From NCBI GenBank assembly GCA_947598585.1, contig CANQFK010000001.1, positions 1 to 64,000 on the forward strand: a stretch of DNA of 64,000 nt. The letters run 5' to 3'. The notes below the pieces were generated by a model that saw only the letters and a list, made by a program, of their open reading frames with translations, was not told the DNA's origin and did not search any database. This DNA is from an uncultured Clostridia bacterium (GTDB lineage Bacteria; Bacillota; Clostridia; Christensenellales; Pumilibacteraceae). The translations under genes and the position numbers were made by a program. This document shows positions 49,897 through 58,091 of this stretch, piece by piece (the stretch's first letter is position 1; every line of letters starts with the position of its first letter).

Positions 49897-50649
49897 ATGA
49901 AAATAGTAGCAGATAAGCCTAAAATGCTGACCGAAACCCCGTTGCACTATTGCCCGGGTTGCACGCACGGCATTGTACATAGATTGGTAGCCGAAGTGCT
50001 CGATGAACTCGGCAAAGCTGATAACGCAATAGGCGTTGTTCCCGTAGGATGCTCGGTTTTCGGATATAAATATTTCCGTTGCGACGTGTTTGAGGCTGCT
50101 CACGGCAGAGCTCCCGCAGTTGCGAGCGCAATTCGCAGGGTAGTAAATCCCGACAACATGATATTCACATATCAGGGCGACGGCGACCTTGCTTCCATAG
50201 GTATGGCGGAAACGGTCCACGCTTGCACAAGAGGCGAGAACATCACCGTGATCTTCATCAATAACGGTATTTACGGTATGACGGGCGGACAGATGGCTCC
50301 CACAACGATGCCCGGCGAAAAAGCGACCACATGTATTTACGGCCGCGATCCCAAGGTAAACGGCAATCCCGTACATATGTGCGAAATGCTTGCCACTCTT
50401 ACGGGTCCCGCATATATCGAGCGCGTTTCGTGCTATGACGTACCCCATGTTATCAAAGCAAAGGCGGCTATCAAGAAGGCTTTCCAAGTCCAGATGGCAA
50501 AGAAAGGTCTTTCCTTTATCGAAGTCGTAGCCAATTGCCCGACGAACTATCATCAGACTCCGCTCGAATCCATGCAGTTCGTTAAGGAAAAAGGCTGCGC
50601 ATTCTATCCGCTCGGCGTATTCAAAGATATAACGAAGGAGGATAAATAA
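49897..50649 (+). CDS. vorA: 2-oxoacid:ferredoxin oxidoreductase beta subunit (TPP-binding)
   Basis: 250 aa. TPP-binding domain with H-Y-C-P-G-C-T-H-G near 19-27, the GDGDLASIGM segment near 91-100 and N-N-G-I-Y-G-M-T-G near 124-132 for Mg-TPP. It performs the decarboxylation step. It follows vorB after one base, showing co-translation. Confidence 0.9.
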   Translation: MKIVADKPKMLTETPLHYCPGCTHGIVHRLVAEVLDELGKADNAIGVVPVGCSVFGYKYFRCDVFEAAHGRAPAVASAIRRVVNPDNMIFTYQGDGDLASIGMAETVHACTRGENITVIFINNGIYGMTGGQMAPTTMPGEKATTCIYGRDPKVNGNPVHMCEMLATLTGPAYIERVSCYDVPHVIKAKAAIKKAFQVQMAKKGLSFIEVVANCPTNYHQTPLESMQFVKEKGCAFYPLGVFKDITKEDK

Positions 50650-50650
50650 T

Positions 50651-51193
50651 ATGCAAAAAATTATCATAAGCGGCTTCGGCGGTCAGGGCGTTTTGTCCCT
50701 CGGTAAATTTATTTCTTATTCGGCTATCGAGCAAAACCTCAATACTTCGTGGCTTCCTTCTTACGGTCCCGAAATGCGCGGCGGTACGGCTAACTGCTCG
50801 GTCATCTATTCGGCGGAAGATATCGCTGCTCCCGTTATCGATCATCCCGATATCCTTATCGCTTTCAACGAGCCCTCGCTCGACAAATTCGAAGGCAGCG
50901 TTAAGGCGGGCGGCGTAATAATCACCAACTCCGATATCGTTCACAAGAAAACGACCCGTAAAGACGTTAAGTTCTATCAAGTTCCGGTAGACACATTGGC
51001 AGCGGCTATCAATAAGCGCGGCGCCAACGTTTATATGCTCGGCGTATTGCTTCCCATTTTCAATGGCGATATTTCCGAAGAGGCGGCTATCCATGCGGTA
51101 GAACATGTTTTCGAGAGCAAGCCGAAGGTGATCCCGTCCAATATCGAATGCCTCAAAGCAGGTATCGAATATATGAAAAAATTTGTCAAATAA
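50651..51193 (+). CDS. vorC: 2-oxoacid:ferredoxin oxidoreductase gamma subunit
   Basis: 180 aa, POR_gamma domain: I-S-G-F-G-G-Q-G-V-L near 6-15 and S-Y-G-P-E-M-R-G-G-T-A near 38-48. It closes the CoA-binding side of the complex. One base after vorA; AGGAGG is at the end of vorA. It is the last gene before a strong terminator. Confidence 0.9.
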   Translation: MQKIIISGFGGQGVLSLGKFISYSAIEQNLNTSWLPSYGPEMRGGTANCSVIYSAEDIAAPVIDHPDILIAFNEPSLDKFEGSVKAGGVIITNSDIVHKKTTRKDVKFYQVPVDTLAAAINKRGANVYMLGVLLPIFNGDISEEAAIHAVEHVFESKPKVIPSNIECLKAGIEYMKKFVK

Positions 51194-51213
51194 GATCATC
51201 TCACTAAAAAAAG

Positions 51214-51245
51214 ATCGCATTCTCATTCGGGAGTGCGATTTTTTT
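51214..51245 (+). terminator. Intrinsic terminator of the vor operon
   Basis: ATCGCATTCTC (51214-51224) pairs with GGGAGTGCGAT (51229-51239) around ATTC with G-U pairs, followed by a seven-T run. Confidence 0.85.
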
Positions 51246-51301
51246 ATACGAAATATCCGCCGATCGAATAGAAATGCAAAAACAAAAAAGCAACAAAACA
51301 G

Positions 51302-51330
51302 TTGAAAAAAAGGATAAAATATGATAAACT
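51302..51330 (+). promoter_or_regulatory. SigA-type promoter of the HipA-like gene
   Basis: TTGAAA (51302-51307), 17-base spacer, TAAACT (51325-51330), then AAAGGAGA before the ATG at 51349. Confidence 0.65.
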
Positions 51331-51348
51331 TAATGAAAGGAGAATCGA

Positions 51349-52566
51349 ATGAAGTATTTCTTGATGCATAAGAATATTACGGTAGCTTTGCTCGACATAG
51401 ACGAAGACATCGGATTTATTCAAAAGGTCGATGAATTATACGAAGAAAAGCATCTTCCGTATGGCGTAAAAGTCAAAAACGGCATTTCGGACAGAGTTGC
51501 TTTAAACGATTGGTGGGTCGATCGTTCCATACCCGCAAGTCGTTCCGGGATCGTCCGCGCATTGGAAGTCTTGAACTTATATTCAACAAGAATGTTGCTC
51601 CTGAGATGTTACGGACTGAGCCTTTCCGATCAATATTGGATAAAACCTATAAACGGCAATTTGGAATGGAGCAAAATCAATTTCTTTGAGAACGGCTTTT
51701 CGGAAGACGTCGGCGACGTTCTATTGGGGAAAGGGGAGAAAAAAGGTCATTTCGATTTCAGTTCGCCCGATAACACCTCCGACGGTTGTTTAAAAAAGCG
51801 CTGGAAGATCGTAGACGGAAAGCGATGTCTGTTCAAGGCGGGCAGCAATCCGTTCATGCAGCAACCGTTCAATGAAGTTATTGCCTCAAAAATAGCGGCT
51901 CGCCTTGATATTCCTCATGTGGATTACAATATCATATGGGATGATGGAGTGCCGTACAGCGTTTGCGAAGATTTTATCGACGTAAATACCGAACTCGTCA
52001 GCGCCTGGCGTATCATGCAAATGACAAAGAAAGATAACAGTACTTCGATCTATAAACATTACATCGATTGTTGCGAGGCGCTTGGTCTGAAAGATATCGT
52101 AAAAGCGGTGGATCGTATGATAGTGCTGGATTATATCATTGCAAACGAGGATAGGCACCAAAACAATTTCGGTCTTATACGCAACGCCGTGACGCTGGAA
52201 TGGATCGCCGCTGCTCCCATATTCGACAGCGGATCTTCACTCGGTTACGATAAGATAGCAAGTCAGATCATCACAGGCGTCGGTTTGGAATGTAAACCTT
52301 TCAAGAAAAAACACGAAGACCAGATCAAACTTGTGTCATCGTTTGAATGGATAGATTTTAAAGCGCTCGACGGTGTGGAAGAAGATATAATTTCCGTGTT
52401 GGATCAAGCCGGTGAATATATAGATGAGATCCGTAAGAGCGCTATCGTGAGATCGGTATTGCACAGAATAAATAATTTGCAAAAGTTGGCTTCGACCGAA
52501 ATCAAGTTTTCCGATACGCCCGACGGCGATGTGGAAAGGGACATATCCGAAACATACGATAAATGA
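51349..52566 (+). CDS. HipA-like kinase, orphan
   Basis: 405 aa. The C-terminal two thirds resemble the HipA kinase fold: a Lys in L-F-K-A-G-S-N (about residues 163-169) at the ATP-binding position, catalytic loop N-E-D-R-H-Q-N-N-F (266-274, Asp268, Asn272/273) and metal-binding F-D-S-G-S-S-L-G (292-299, Asp293). The N-terminal 150 residues lack the usual HipA N-terminal domain and contain a N-D-W-W-V-D-R-S-I-P-A-S-R segment. No HipB-type antitoxin gene is adjacent; it is framed by its own promoter and terminator. Substrate unknown. Confidence 0.75.
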   Translation: MKYFLMHKNITVALLDIDEDIGFIQKVDELYEEKHLPYGVKVKNGISDRVALNDWWVDRSIPASRSGIVRALEVLNLYSTRMLLLRCYGLSLSDQYWIKPINGNLEWSKINFFENGFSEDVGDVLLGKGEKKGHFDFSSPDNTSDGCLKKRWKIVDGKRCLFKAGSNPFMQQPFNEVIASKIAARLDIPHVDYNIIWDDGVPYSVCEDFIDVNTELVSAWRIMQMTKKDNSTSIYKHYIDCCEALGLKDIVKAVDRMIVLDYIIANEDRHQNNFGLIRNAVTLEWIAAAPIFDSGSSLGYDKIASQIITGVGLECKPFKKKHEDQIKLVSSFEWIDFKALDGVEEDIISVLDQAGEYIDEIRKSAIVRSVLHRINNLQKLASTEIKFSDTPDGDVERDISETYDK

Positions 52567-52587
52567 TAATAAGAGAAAAAACAATAG

Positions 52588-52620
52588 GGCGGTAGTTTAT
52601 CTATCGCCTCTTATTTTTTA
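52588..52620 (+). terminator. Intrinsic terminator after the HipA-like gene
   Basis: GGCGGTAG (52588-52595) pairs with CTATCGCC (52601-52608) with one G-U pair around TTTAT, followed by TCTTATTTTTTA. Confidence 0.75.
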
Positions 52621-52656
52621 TGCCTTTTGTCGACAAAAAATGTCCGTCGTGCATTT

Positions 52657-52685
52657 TCATATTGAGCGGACAAGCGCCGTATAAA
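52657..52685 (+). promoter_or_regulatory. Candidate SigE promoter of the spoIIIA operon
   Basis: TCATATT (52657-52663), 14-base spacer, CGTATAAA (52678-52685). In Bacillus the operon is driven by mother-cell SigE with a -35 GTCATATT-like and a -10 CATACAAT-like element at this spacing; the -35 matches well and the -10 five of eight positions. The -10 ends seven bases before the ATG. Confidence 0.5.
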
Positions 52686-52692
52686 TAGATGT

Positions 52693-53553
52693 ATGGATAA
52701 TGCTGTAAAAAAGATCCTGCCTTTGCGGGTGGGCAACGCTTTGTCCAAGTTGGACGAGGAGAGGATATATGAGATTCGTTTGCGCAGCGGCGGGATATCC
52801 GTCAATTACGGCGGGCGATTTTTCGGACTTTCGGAAACGGGACTGTGCGGCTTTGGAATGAAAATAAGCTATGCCGAAATAGACGAAGTAGTGTTAAAGG
52901 CCTCGGGACATTCCATATATGCGGTAAACGACCAGATAAAAAACGGCTTTTTGTCGCTAAGCAGCGGAGTCAGGATAGGTATATGCGGCGAAGTCAACGA
53001 TAAGACCATAAAGAATTTTACATCGCTCAATATAAGGTTCCCGCACGAGATAAAAGGCTGCGCGGACGGCATAATGAAATTCATAAAAAGGGGCAAGGGC
53101 TGCTATAATACGCTTATCGTTTCGCCTCCCGGTTGCGGCAAAACCACATTGCTTCGCGACATTGTGCGCCAACTTTCGGACGGAGGCAGCAATGTGCTCG
53201 TAGCCGACGAGCGTTACGAGATAGCTGCCTTTCATGACGGTGAGTCGCTCGACGTAGGACGAAATACCGATGTCATATCGGGCGCGGATAAGTCGTTTTC
53301 ATTCGAACAAGGAATAAGATATATGCGTCCCGACGTTCTTGCCGCCGATGAAATAATGACCGTTAAGGACGTCGAGGCAATCGAACGCGCGTGTCACGGC
53401 GGGGTGGGCGTTATTGCCACTATCCATTCAATGGGGAAAGATTATAGGAATCGATTGAAAGGGCTTGGATTTGCCGAAAGGGTGGTCGTGCTTTCGAGCG
53501 AAAGCGTGGGGCGGATAGACGGCGTATACGACGGCAACTTCGACAGATTATGA
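52693..53553 (+). CDS. spoIIIAA: Stage III sporulation protein AA (secretion ATPase)
   Basis: 286 aa. Walker A S-P-P-G-C-G-K-T-T (144-152), Walker B region R-P-D-V-L-A-A-D-E near 217-225 and a conserved H-G-G-V-G-V-I-A-T-I-H-S motif near 236-247. It is a VirB11/GspE-like ATPase thought to power the feeding-tube apparatus between mother cell and forespore. No Shine-Dalgarno precedes the ATG. Confidence 0.93.
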   Translation: MDNAVKKILPLRVGNALSKLDEERIYEIRLRSGGISVNYGGRFFGLSETGLCGFGMKISYAEIDEVVLKASGHSIYAVNDQIKNGFLSLSSGVRIGICGEVNDKTIKNFTSLNIRFPHEIKGCADGIMKFIKRGKGCYNTLIVSPPGCGKTTLLRDIVRQLSDGGSNVLVADERYEIAAFHDGESLDVGRNTDVISGADKSFSFEQGIRYMRPDVLAADEIMTVKDVEAIERACHGGVGVIATIHSMGKDYRNRLKGLGFAERVVVLSSESVGRIDGVYDGNFDRL

Positions 53554-54026
53554 ACAGTATTTTTATAGCCGTTCTTTCATCGTTTTGCGGCTTTATGCTT
53601 GGACTTGCCATGTCAAAACGCGATAAAGAACGGGAAAATTACTATTGCGAATCTATGAAATTGTGTTCTTGGCTGATAGACAATATCAGTTATAAAGCGG
53701 ATAGGCTCGCGTCCATACTCGAAAGCGTCGAGATCGCCTCGCCGTTCCTTAAAAAAAATATTTCGGAGTATAAGGCTTATCTCGGCGGGGCGGCGCTCAC
53801 TGTAAGTTCGGGTTGTCTGACAAAGTGCGAGGCGGCGCAGGTAAAGGAGTTTTTTTCGAGATTGGGAAGATCGGACGGCGAAACACAGATAGGCGAATTG
53901 AAACGTTACGAAAGTCAATTCGGCTCGAAGTACAGGGAATTGAAAGAAAAAAACGATAGATATGGCAATATGTACATAAAATTGGGGTTGCTGTTTGGAC
54001 TGCTCGTTGGAATTTTGCTCATATAG
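53550..54026 (+). CDS. spoIIIAB: Stage III sporulation protein AB
   Basis: 158 aa: N-terminal membrane helix (about 2-18), a cytoplasmic or intermembrane helical bundle resembling type II secretion GspF cytoplasmic domains, and a C-terminal helix (about 139-157). ATGA overlap with spoIIIAA. Component of the SpoIIIA complex. Confidence 0.88.
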   Translation: MNSIFIAVLSSFCGFMLGLAMSKRDKERENYYCESMKLCSWLIDNISYKADRLASILESVEIASPFLKKNISEYKAYLGGAALTVSSGCLTKCEAAQVKEFFSRLGRSDGETQIGELKRYESQFGSKYRELKEKNDRYGNMYIKLGLLFGLLVGILLI

Positions 54027-54036
54027 GTAGGTGTTT

Positions 54037-54234
54037 ATGGGAGTGGAAATAATATTCAAGATCGCAGCGGTGGGGATAATCACGGCGATAGTGTGCCAGA
54101 TCCTGAAAAAGGCGGACAGAGATGAGATAGCGACCATGGTATCGCTTGCAGGGCTTGTCATAGTGCTTTTGATGGTAGTCGACATGATCGCAAAGCTGTT
54201 TGACACGTTAAATAATATGTTCGGGTTGTACTGA
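54037..54234 (+). CDS. spoIIIAC: Stage III sporulation protein AC
   Basis: 65 aa, two membrane helices with a short charged loop containing K-K-A-D-R-D-E, a typical SpoIIIAC feature. The ATG at 54037 is preferred to an in-frame GTG six bases upstream since AGGTAGGTG then serves as ribosome binding site. The stop overlaps the spoIIIAD start by one base. Confidence 0.9.
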   Translation: MGVEIIFKIAAVGIITAIVCQILKKADRDEIATMVSLAGLVIVLLMVVDMIAKLFDTLNNMFGLY

Positions 54235-54617
54235 TGGAGATCCTGAAAATCGCCGTGGTGGGAATAGTCACCGCATTTTGTTCTCTCACGCTTAAAGAAA
54301 GCAAAAGCGGATTGAGCATTGCGGTGGGAGTAGCGGGCGGGTGTATCATCATCTTTATGCTGCTCGATTATTTCGCCGATATTTTGACGAGCATAACCGC
54401 CGTGATCGAACGCGCAGGGATCCAAAGCGGCGTATTAAAGAGCGTGATCAAGATCATAGGAATAGGGTACATAACCGAATTTTCCGCCGGGATAGTGGAG
54501 GATACGGGCAACAGATCGGTAGCGGAAAAGATAGTAATGGCGGGCAAAGTCATAATTCTTATTGTGTCGTTGCCAATAATCAATGCGCTTTTCGACCTTA
54601 TTGCGGAGTTGTTTTGA
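54234..54617 (+). CDS. spoIIIAD: Stage III sporulation protein AD
   Basis: 127 aa, three to four membrane helices with a signature G-I-G-Y-I-T-E-F near 79-86 and a helix ending in LPIINALFDLI. Paralogous to SpoIIIAC in the first half. Membrane part of the SpoIIIA channel. Confidence 0.9.
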   Translation: MEILKIAVVGIVTAFCSLTLKESKSGLSIAVGVAGGCIIIFMLLDYFADILTSITAVIERAGIQSGVLKSVIKIIGIGYITEFSAGIVEDTGNRSVAEKIVMAGKVIILIVSLPIINALFDLIAELF

Positions 54618-55789
54618 TGAAGAAATTGATTTTATTGATATTGATCGTCTTTGTCGTTATGAATTCGTCTGTAAACGTCGTTATGGCGGAAGAGGTAAAC
54701 GCAAACGATCCGACGAATACCGAGGAAATAATCGACAACCTCGATACGAGCGGTCTTGACGAACTTTTGAACGAATTCGGAAGCGAAGAGATGTCGGTGT
54801 TCGGCTACGAAAGCATTAAGGACAAGCTCGTCAGCCTTATAAACGGCGGCGACGGCATTGACTTTGGCAATTTTTTCGGATACATAACGGGAGTCTTTGC
54901 TATAAAATTGAAAAATTTTATCCCGTTTATCGTGTCCATACTCACGATTTGCATATTGTTCAGCCTTATAAACGCGATAAAGGGCAAATTTGCGTCGCAA
55001 TCGACCGAAAATATAGTGCGAATGGCGTGCGTCGCCCTCGTAATGGTCATCGTATTTGCTCAGATAATCAACCTCGTCAATTCGTCGCGCGAGTTTATCG
55101 ACTTTCTTAAAAAACAGATGGACGGCTTTTTTCCCGTGCTTCTTACGCTCATGACGGCGATAGGGTCGAGCAAAAATATCGCCGTATATCAACCTGCGAT
55201 CGCAATTTTAAGCAGCGCCATGACGAATATCATAACGGTTTTCGCTCTTCCGTGTTTCCTTTTGAGCATAGTTTTCCATGTCGTGGGCAATCTCAGCGAC
55301 GGCATAAAACTCAATTCCATGGCGGAATTTTTCTCGGGCGCCATGAAGTGGGTGCTCAGCACCGTGTTTTTCGTTTTTTTGGCGGTGTTGTCCATTCAGG
55401 GAGTGACTGCGTCGATTTACGACAGCATATACATAAGAACGACAAAACTTGCGCTAAGCAGATATGTACCTATAATAGGGGGATATCTTTCGGAGGGATA
55501 CAACCTCGTTATAAGCGGAAGCGTGCTTATAAAGAACGGTATAGGTTTGAGCGGTATAATAATTCTGTTTTTGTCCGTGAGCCCGCTCATAATACAGATA
55601 GTGCTTTTCAGCCTTTCGCTCAAACTCATCGCGGCGATATGTGAGCCCCTCGGGAGCAAAGGCATTTGCAACATTCTTAACGGCATAAGCAAAAGCGTAT
55701 CTTCGCTTATAGCAATAATACTCGGCATCGCGTTTCTTTATTTTATATTTTTGTTGCTCATAGTTTGTACGGGCAATCTGGTGGTGTAA
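54617..55789 (+). CDS. spoIIIAE: Stage III sporulation protein AE
   Basis: 390 aa from ATG 54617, which overlaps the spoIIIAD stop. A signal sequence (about 1-21), an acidic extracytoplasmic stretch, and then seven or eight membrane helices from about residue 85 on; the motif S-V-Q/I-G-V-T-A-S (around 258-264) is typical. Largest membrane component of the SpoIIIA complex. Confidence 0.9.
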   Translation: MKKLILLILIVFVVMNSSVNVVMAEEVNANDPTNTEEIIDNLDTSGLDELLNEFGSEEMSVFGYESIKDKLVSLINGGDGIDFGNFFGYITGVFAIKLKNFIPFIVSILTICILFSLINAIKGKFASQSTENIVRMACVALVMVIVFAQIINLVNSSREFIDFLKKQMDGFFPVLLTLMTAIGSSKNIAVYQPAIAILSSAMTNIITVFALPCFLLSIVFHVVGNLSDGIKLNSMAEFFSGAMKWVLSTVFFVFLAVLSIQGVTASIYDSIYIRTTKLALSRYVPIIGGYLSEGYNLVISGSVLIKNGIGLSGIIILFLSVSPLIIQIVLFSLSLKLIAAICEPLGSKGICNILNGISKSVSSLIAIILGIAFLYFIFLLLIVCTGNLVV

Positions 55790-56269
55790 ATGATACTTTC
55801 GTGGATAATGAGTATTCTTGCGGTCGTTGCGCTCGGATTCATTTCCGATCTCGTACTCAGCGGAAAAAGAATGGGCAAATTCGTGAACGCAATTTTCGCT
55901 TCGCTTACCATTCTCATTGTGGTGGCGCCTATTCCCAACATGATAAAAAACGGAATCGGCGGCGACAATATCCTTTTCGTTCCGGGAATCGAAGTCGACG
56001 AAAGCTATCTTGAATACGCAAGCAGACTCAAAGTAAGCGCGTTGGAACGCGGAGTGGAGAATGCCTTGGCAAAGGAGGGATATCGAAATGCGCAAGTAGA
56101 GATAAAAGGTGATTTTTCCGACAAAATCGACATTAAAAGCGTTACGGTAAATTTGAGTAAATTGGTTATCGACGATAAAGTCGTGCATATAAATAAATAT
56201 GAAACAATAACCCGATTCGTAAGCGGTTATCTCGATGTGGACAAGGGAGTCATTATGATCTATGAGTAA
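55790..56269 (+). CDS. spoIIIAF: Stage III sporulation protein AF
   Basis: 159 aa: two N-terminal membrane helices (about 1-20 and 34-52) and a C-terminal ring-building-motif-like alpha/beta domain. It begins directly after the spoIIIAE stop. Confidence 0.87.
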   Translation: MILSWIMSILAVVALGFISDLVLSGKRMGKFVNAIFASLTILIVVAPIPNMIKNGIGGDNILFVPGIEVDESYLEYASRLKVSALERGVENALAKEGYRNAQVEIKGDFSDKIDIKSVTVNLSKLVIDDKVVHINKYETITRFVSGYLDVDKGVIMIYE

Positions 56270-56738
56270 GTTTATAGACGGATTGAAAGAATTGAAGCAT
56301 AAGGAGATCATTCTTGCGGTCGCCGCAGTGGCGATAATGCTCATAATTTACTTTTCGTCCTTCACTTCCGTAAAGTCCAAGCAACAAAGCGTAGCTGCGA
56401 GCGAAGATTATTGCCTGGACATGCAAAACAGGATCCAAAGCGCCATATCGAGAATGGATGGCGTAGGCAAGACCGAAGTGGTGATAAATTGGGCGTCGGG
56501 GGTGGAGATCGTTCCCGCTCAGAATACGAACGTCAACGGCAATTCCACATCGTCGCAGGTAGTGCAGAGCTCAGGTGGCCCGGTGATACTCAAAGAAATA
56601 TATCCCCGAGCGATCGGTGTGTTGATAATTTGTGAAGGAGGTAATAATGCAAAAATCAAGGTTGACGTAATTATGGCCGTATCCACATTGATGGATATTA
56701 CTGCGGAAAAAGTTTTGGTATTCGGAATGAGTAAATAA
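56262..56738 (+). CDS. spoIIIAG: Stage III sporulation protein AG
   Basis: 158 aa: membrane helix (about 18-35), then a ring-building-motif domain with M-D-G-V-G-K-T-E-V-V near 64-73 and G-V-L-I-I-C-E-G-G near 124-132. SpoIIIAG forms the large ring in the intermembrane space. It overlaps spoIIIAF by 8 bases. Confidence 0.9.
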   Translation: MSKFIDGLKELKHKEIILAVAAVAIMLIIYFSSFTSVKSKQQSVAASEDYCLDMQNRIQSAISRMDGVGKTEVVINWASGVEIVPAQNTNVNGNSTSSQVVQSSGGPVILKEIYPRAIGVLIICEGGNNAKIKVDVIMAVSTLMDITAEKVLVFGMSK

Positions 56739-56756
56739 ATTATGGAGGGAACCCTT

Positions 56757-57248
56757 ATGTTAAGTAAAAAGAAAAAGATATTTATTTTGTGTGGTATGTT
56801 GGCGCTTTTGGTAGTGACGGGCGTGCTCAATATCGTCCTCAACGGCAACGCTATCAGCGCCGGGAGCGGCAACAATAACAATTTGAACAATGAAAGTTCG
56901 ATGAGTTTTTTCGATACATATCGAAGCGATCGCTTGGCTACGAGAGATCAAACGATCCTGTATCTCGACGCTATCATAAATAACTCTGCGTCCGACGCCG
57001 ACGCGGTAGAGCAGGCAAAGCAGAGCAAACTCGAGATCACTAAGAACATGGAACTCGAACTCGTGCTCGAAGGACTTATCAAAGCGCTCGGATTCGACGA
57101 CGTCGTAGTGACAAATTCCACCGAGAGCATCAACGTCATAGTAAAGGCAGCCGCCCTTACCGAGGAACAGGCAACTCAGATCACCGAAATTATAGTAACG
57201 GAAACGGACAGAACGTCATTTGACGTCAGAATTATTTCCGTGGAATAA
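56757..57248 (+). CDS. spoIIIAH: Stage III sporulation protein AH
   Basis: 163 aa. Membrane helix (about 8-28), an Asn/Ser-rich linker, and a YscJ/FliF-like ring-building domain at the C-terminus. SpoIIIAH binds SpoIIQ from the forespore across the septum. GGAGGG lies in front of ATG 56757; an upstream in-frame ATG at 56742 overlaps that site and is not used. Confidence 0.9.
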   Translation: MLSKKKKIFILCGMLALLVVTGVLNIVLNGNAISAGSGNNNNLNNESSMSFFDTYRSDRLATRDQTILYLDAIINNSASDADAVEQAKQSKLEITKNMELELVLEGLIKALGFDDVVVTNSTESINVIVKAAALTEEQATQITEIIVTETDRTSFDVRIISVE

Positions 57249-57257
57249 TCAATTTAA

Positions 57258-57286
57258 TTGCAATTCTGAAAAATAAATGATATAAT
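57258..57286 (+). promoter_or_regulatory. SigA-type promoter of asp23-nusB operon
   Basis: TTGCAA (57258-57263), 17-base spacer, TATAAT (57281-57286). It separates vegetative genes from the sporulation operon upstream. Confidence 0.8.
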
Positions 57287-57316
57287 AAGCCCATAGACAT
57301 AAAAGTGGGTATTGTT

Positions 57317-57649
57317 ATGAAGAATTTGATCAATATTGATTCAGACGGCGACGTAATTTACGGCAATCATGTTCTGCGCTCGATCGTTCAACTCGCCACT
57401 TCGGAAATAAGCGGAGTGGGGTCGTTGCAAGGCAAGGGCGTAAGGATCGATGTGATAGGCGAAACAGTCAACGTCAGCGTCGGTATAAATGTTTTGTACG
57501 GCGTGAGTTGTGCCGATGTGGCTTTCAGGATCCAGAACAACATAAAACGCAATATAGAAACAAGCACTACCTATAAAGTAGGCAAGATCGATGTCAATAT
57601 ATTGGGTGTTGATTTTCGTGAAAATATCGATACGACGAATGCCCTATAG
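57317..57649 (+). CDS. Asp23/Gls24 family envelope stress protein
   Basis: 110 aa, single Asp23 domain: G-D-V-I-Y-G-N-H-V-L-R-S-I-V near 11-24 and G-V-R-I-D-V near 42-47, ending in a V-G-K-I-D-V-N-I-L-G-V segment. In B. subtilis the homologue (YqhY) also sits before nusB and is linked to acetyl-CoA carboxylase regulation; here accBC are absent. ATG 57317 is preferred to an in-frame GTG at 57305. Its last codons are part of a terminator stem. Confidence 0.85.
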   Translation: MKNLINIDSDGDVIYGNHVLRSIVQLATSEISGVGSLQGKGVRIDVIGETVNVSVGINVLYGVSCADVAFRIQNNIKRNIETSTTYKVGKIDVNILGVDFRENIDTTNAL

Positions 57650-57677
57650 GATTTCTATGGGGTAATTCGTTTTTTTT
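57635..57677 (+). terminator. Intrinsic terminator between asp23 and nusB
   Basis: ACGAAT (57635-57640) with ATTCGT (57665-57670) and CCTATAG (57643-57649) with CTATGGG (57655-57661) make a two-part stem around GATTT, followed by an eight-T run. The nusB ribosome binding site GGAG begins directly after the T-run. Confidence 0.8.
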
Positions 57678-57686
57678 GGAGATACG

Positions 57687-58091
57687 ATGAGCAGAAGAAG
57701 TGTAAGAGAAAGTGTATTTAAGCTGGTTTACGAAACAGATGTTTGCGGCGAAATGAACGACCTTTCGATAAGCGAAGCGTTGAAAGATATCGGCGATGAC
57801 GACAAGAAGTATTTCAACGATGTTTTTTTCGGGATAGTCGATAACTTGAAAAAACTCGAAGAGATCGTCAAAAAATATGCGCGCGCTTACGATTTCGACA
57901 GATTGTACAAAGTGGACAAGGCCCTTTTATATGTCGCGATCTATGAAATTCTGTATATGGACGATATACCCTACAAAGTGTCTGTAAACGAGGCCTTGGA
58001 GTTGTCGAAAATCTATTCGACGCCTAAGAGCGCCAATTATATAAACGGAATTCTGGCGTCCGTTATAAAAAATATGGAGGAACACAAATGA
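57687..58091 (+). CDS. nusB: Transcription antitermination factor NusB
   Basis: 134 aa, all-helical RNA-binding NusB fold: S-R-R-S-V-R-E-S-V-F-K-L-V-Y-E near 2-16, D-K-A-L-L-Y-V-A-I-Y-E near 82-92 and V-N-E-A-L-E-L-S-K near 104-112. With NusE it binds boxA RNA for rRNA antitermination. GGAG precedes the ATG. The ATGA overlap with folD couples the two. Confidence 0.93.
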   Translation: MSRRSVRESVFKLVYETDVCGEMNDLSISEALKDIGDDDKKYFNDVFFGIVDNLKKLEEIVKKYARAYDFDRLYKVDKALLYVAIYEILYMDDIPYKVSVNEALELSKIYSTPKSANYINGILASVIKNMEEHK

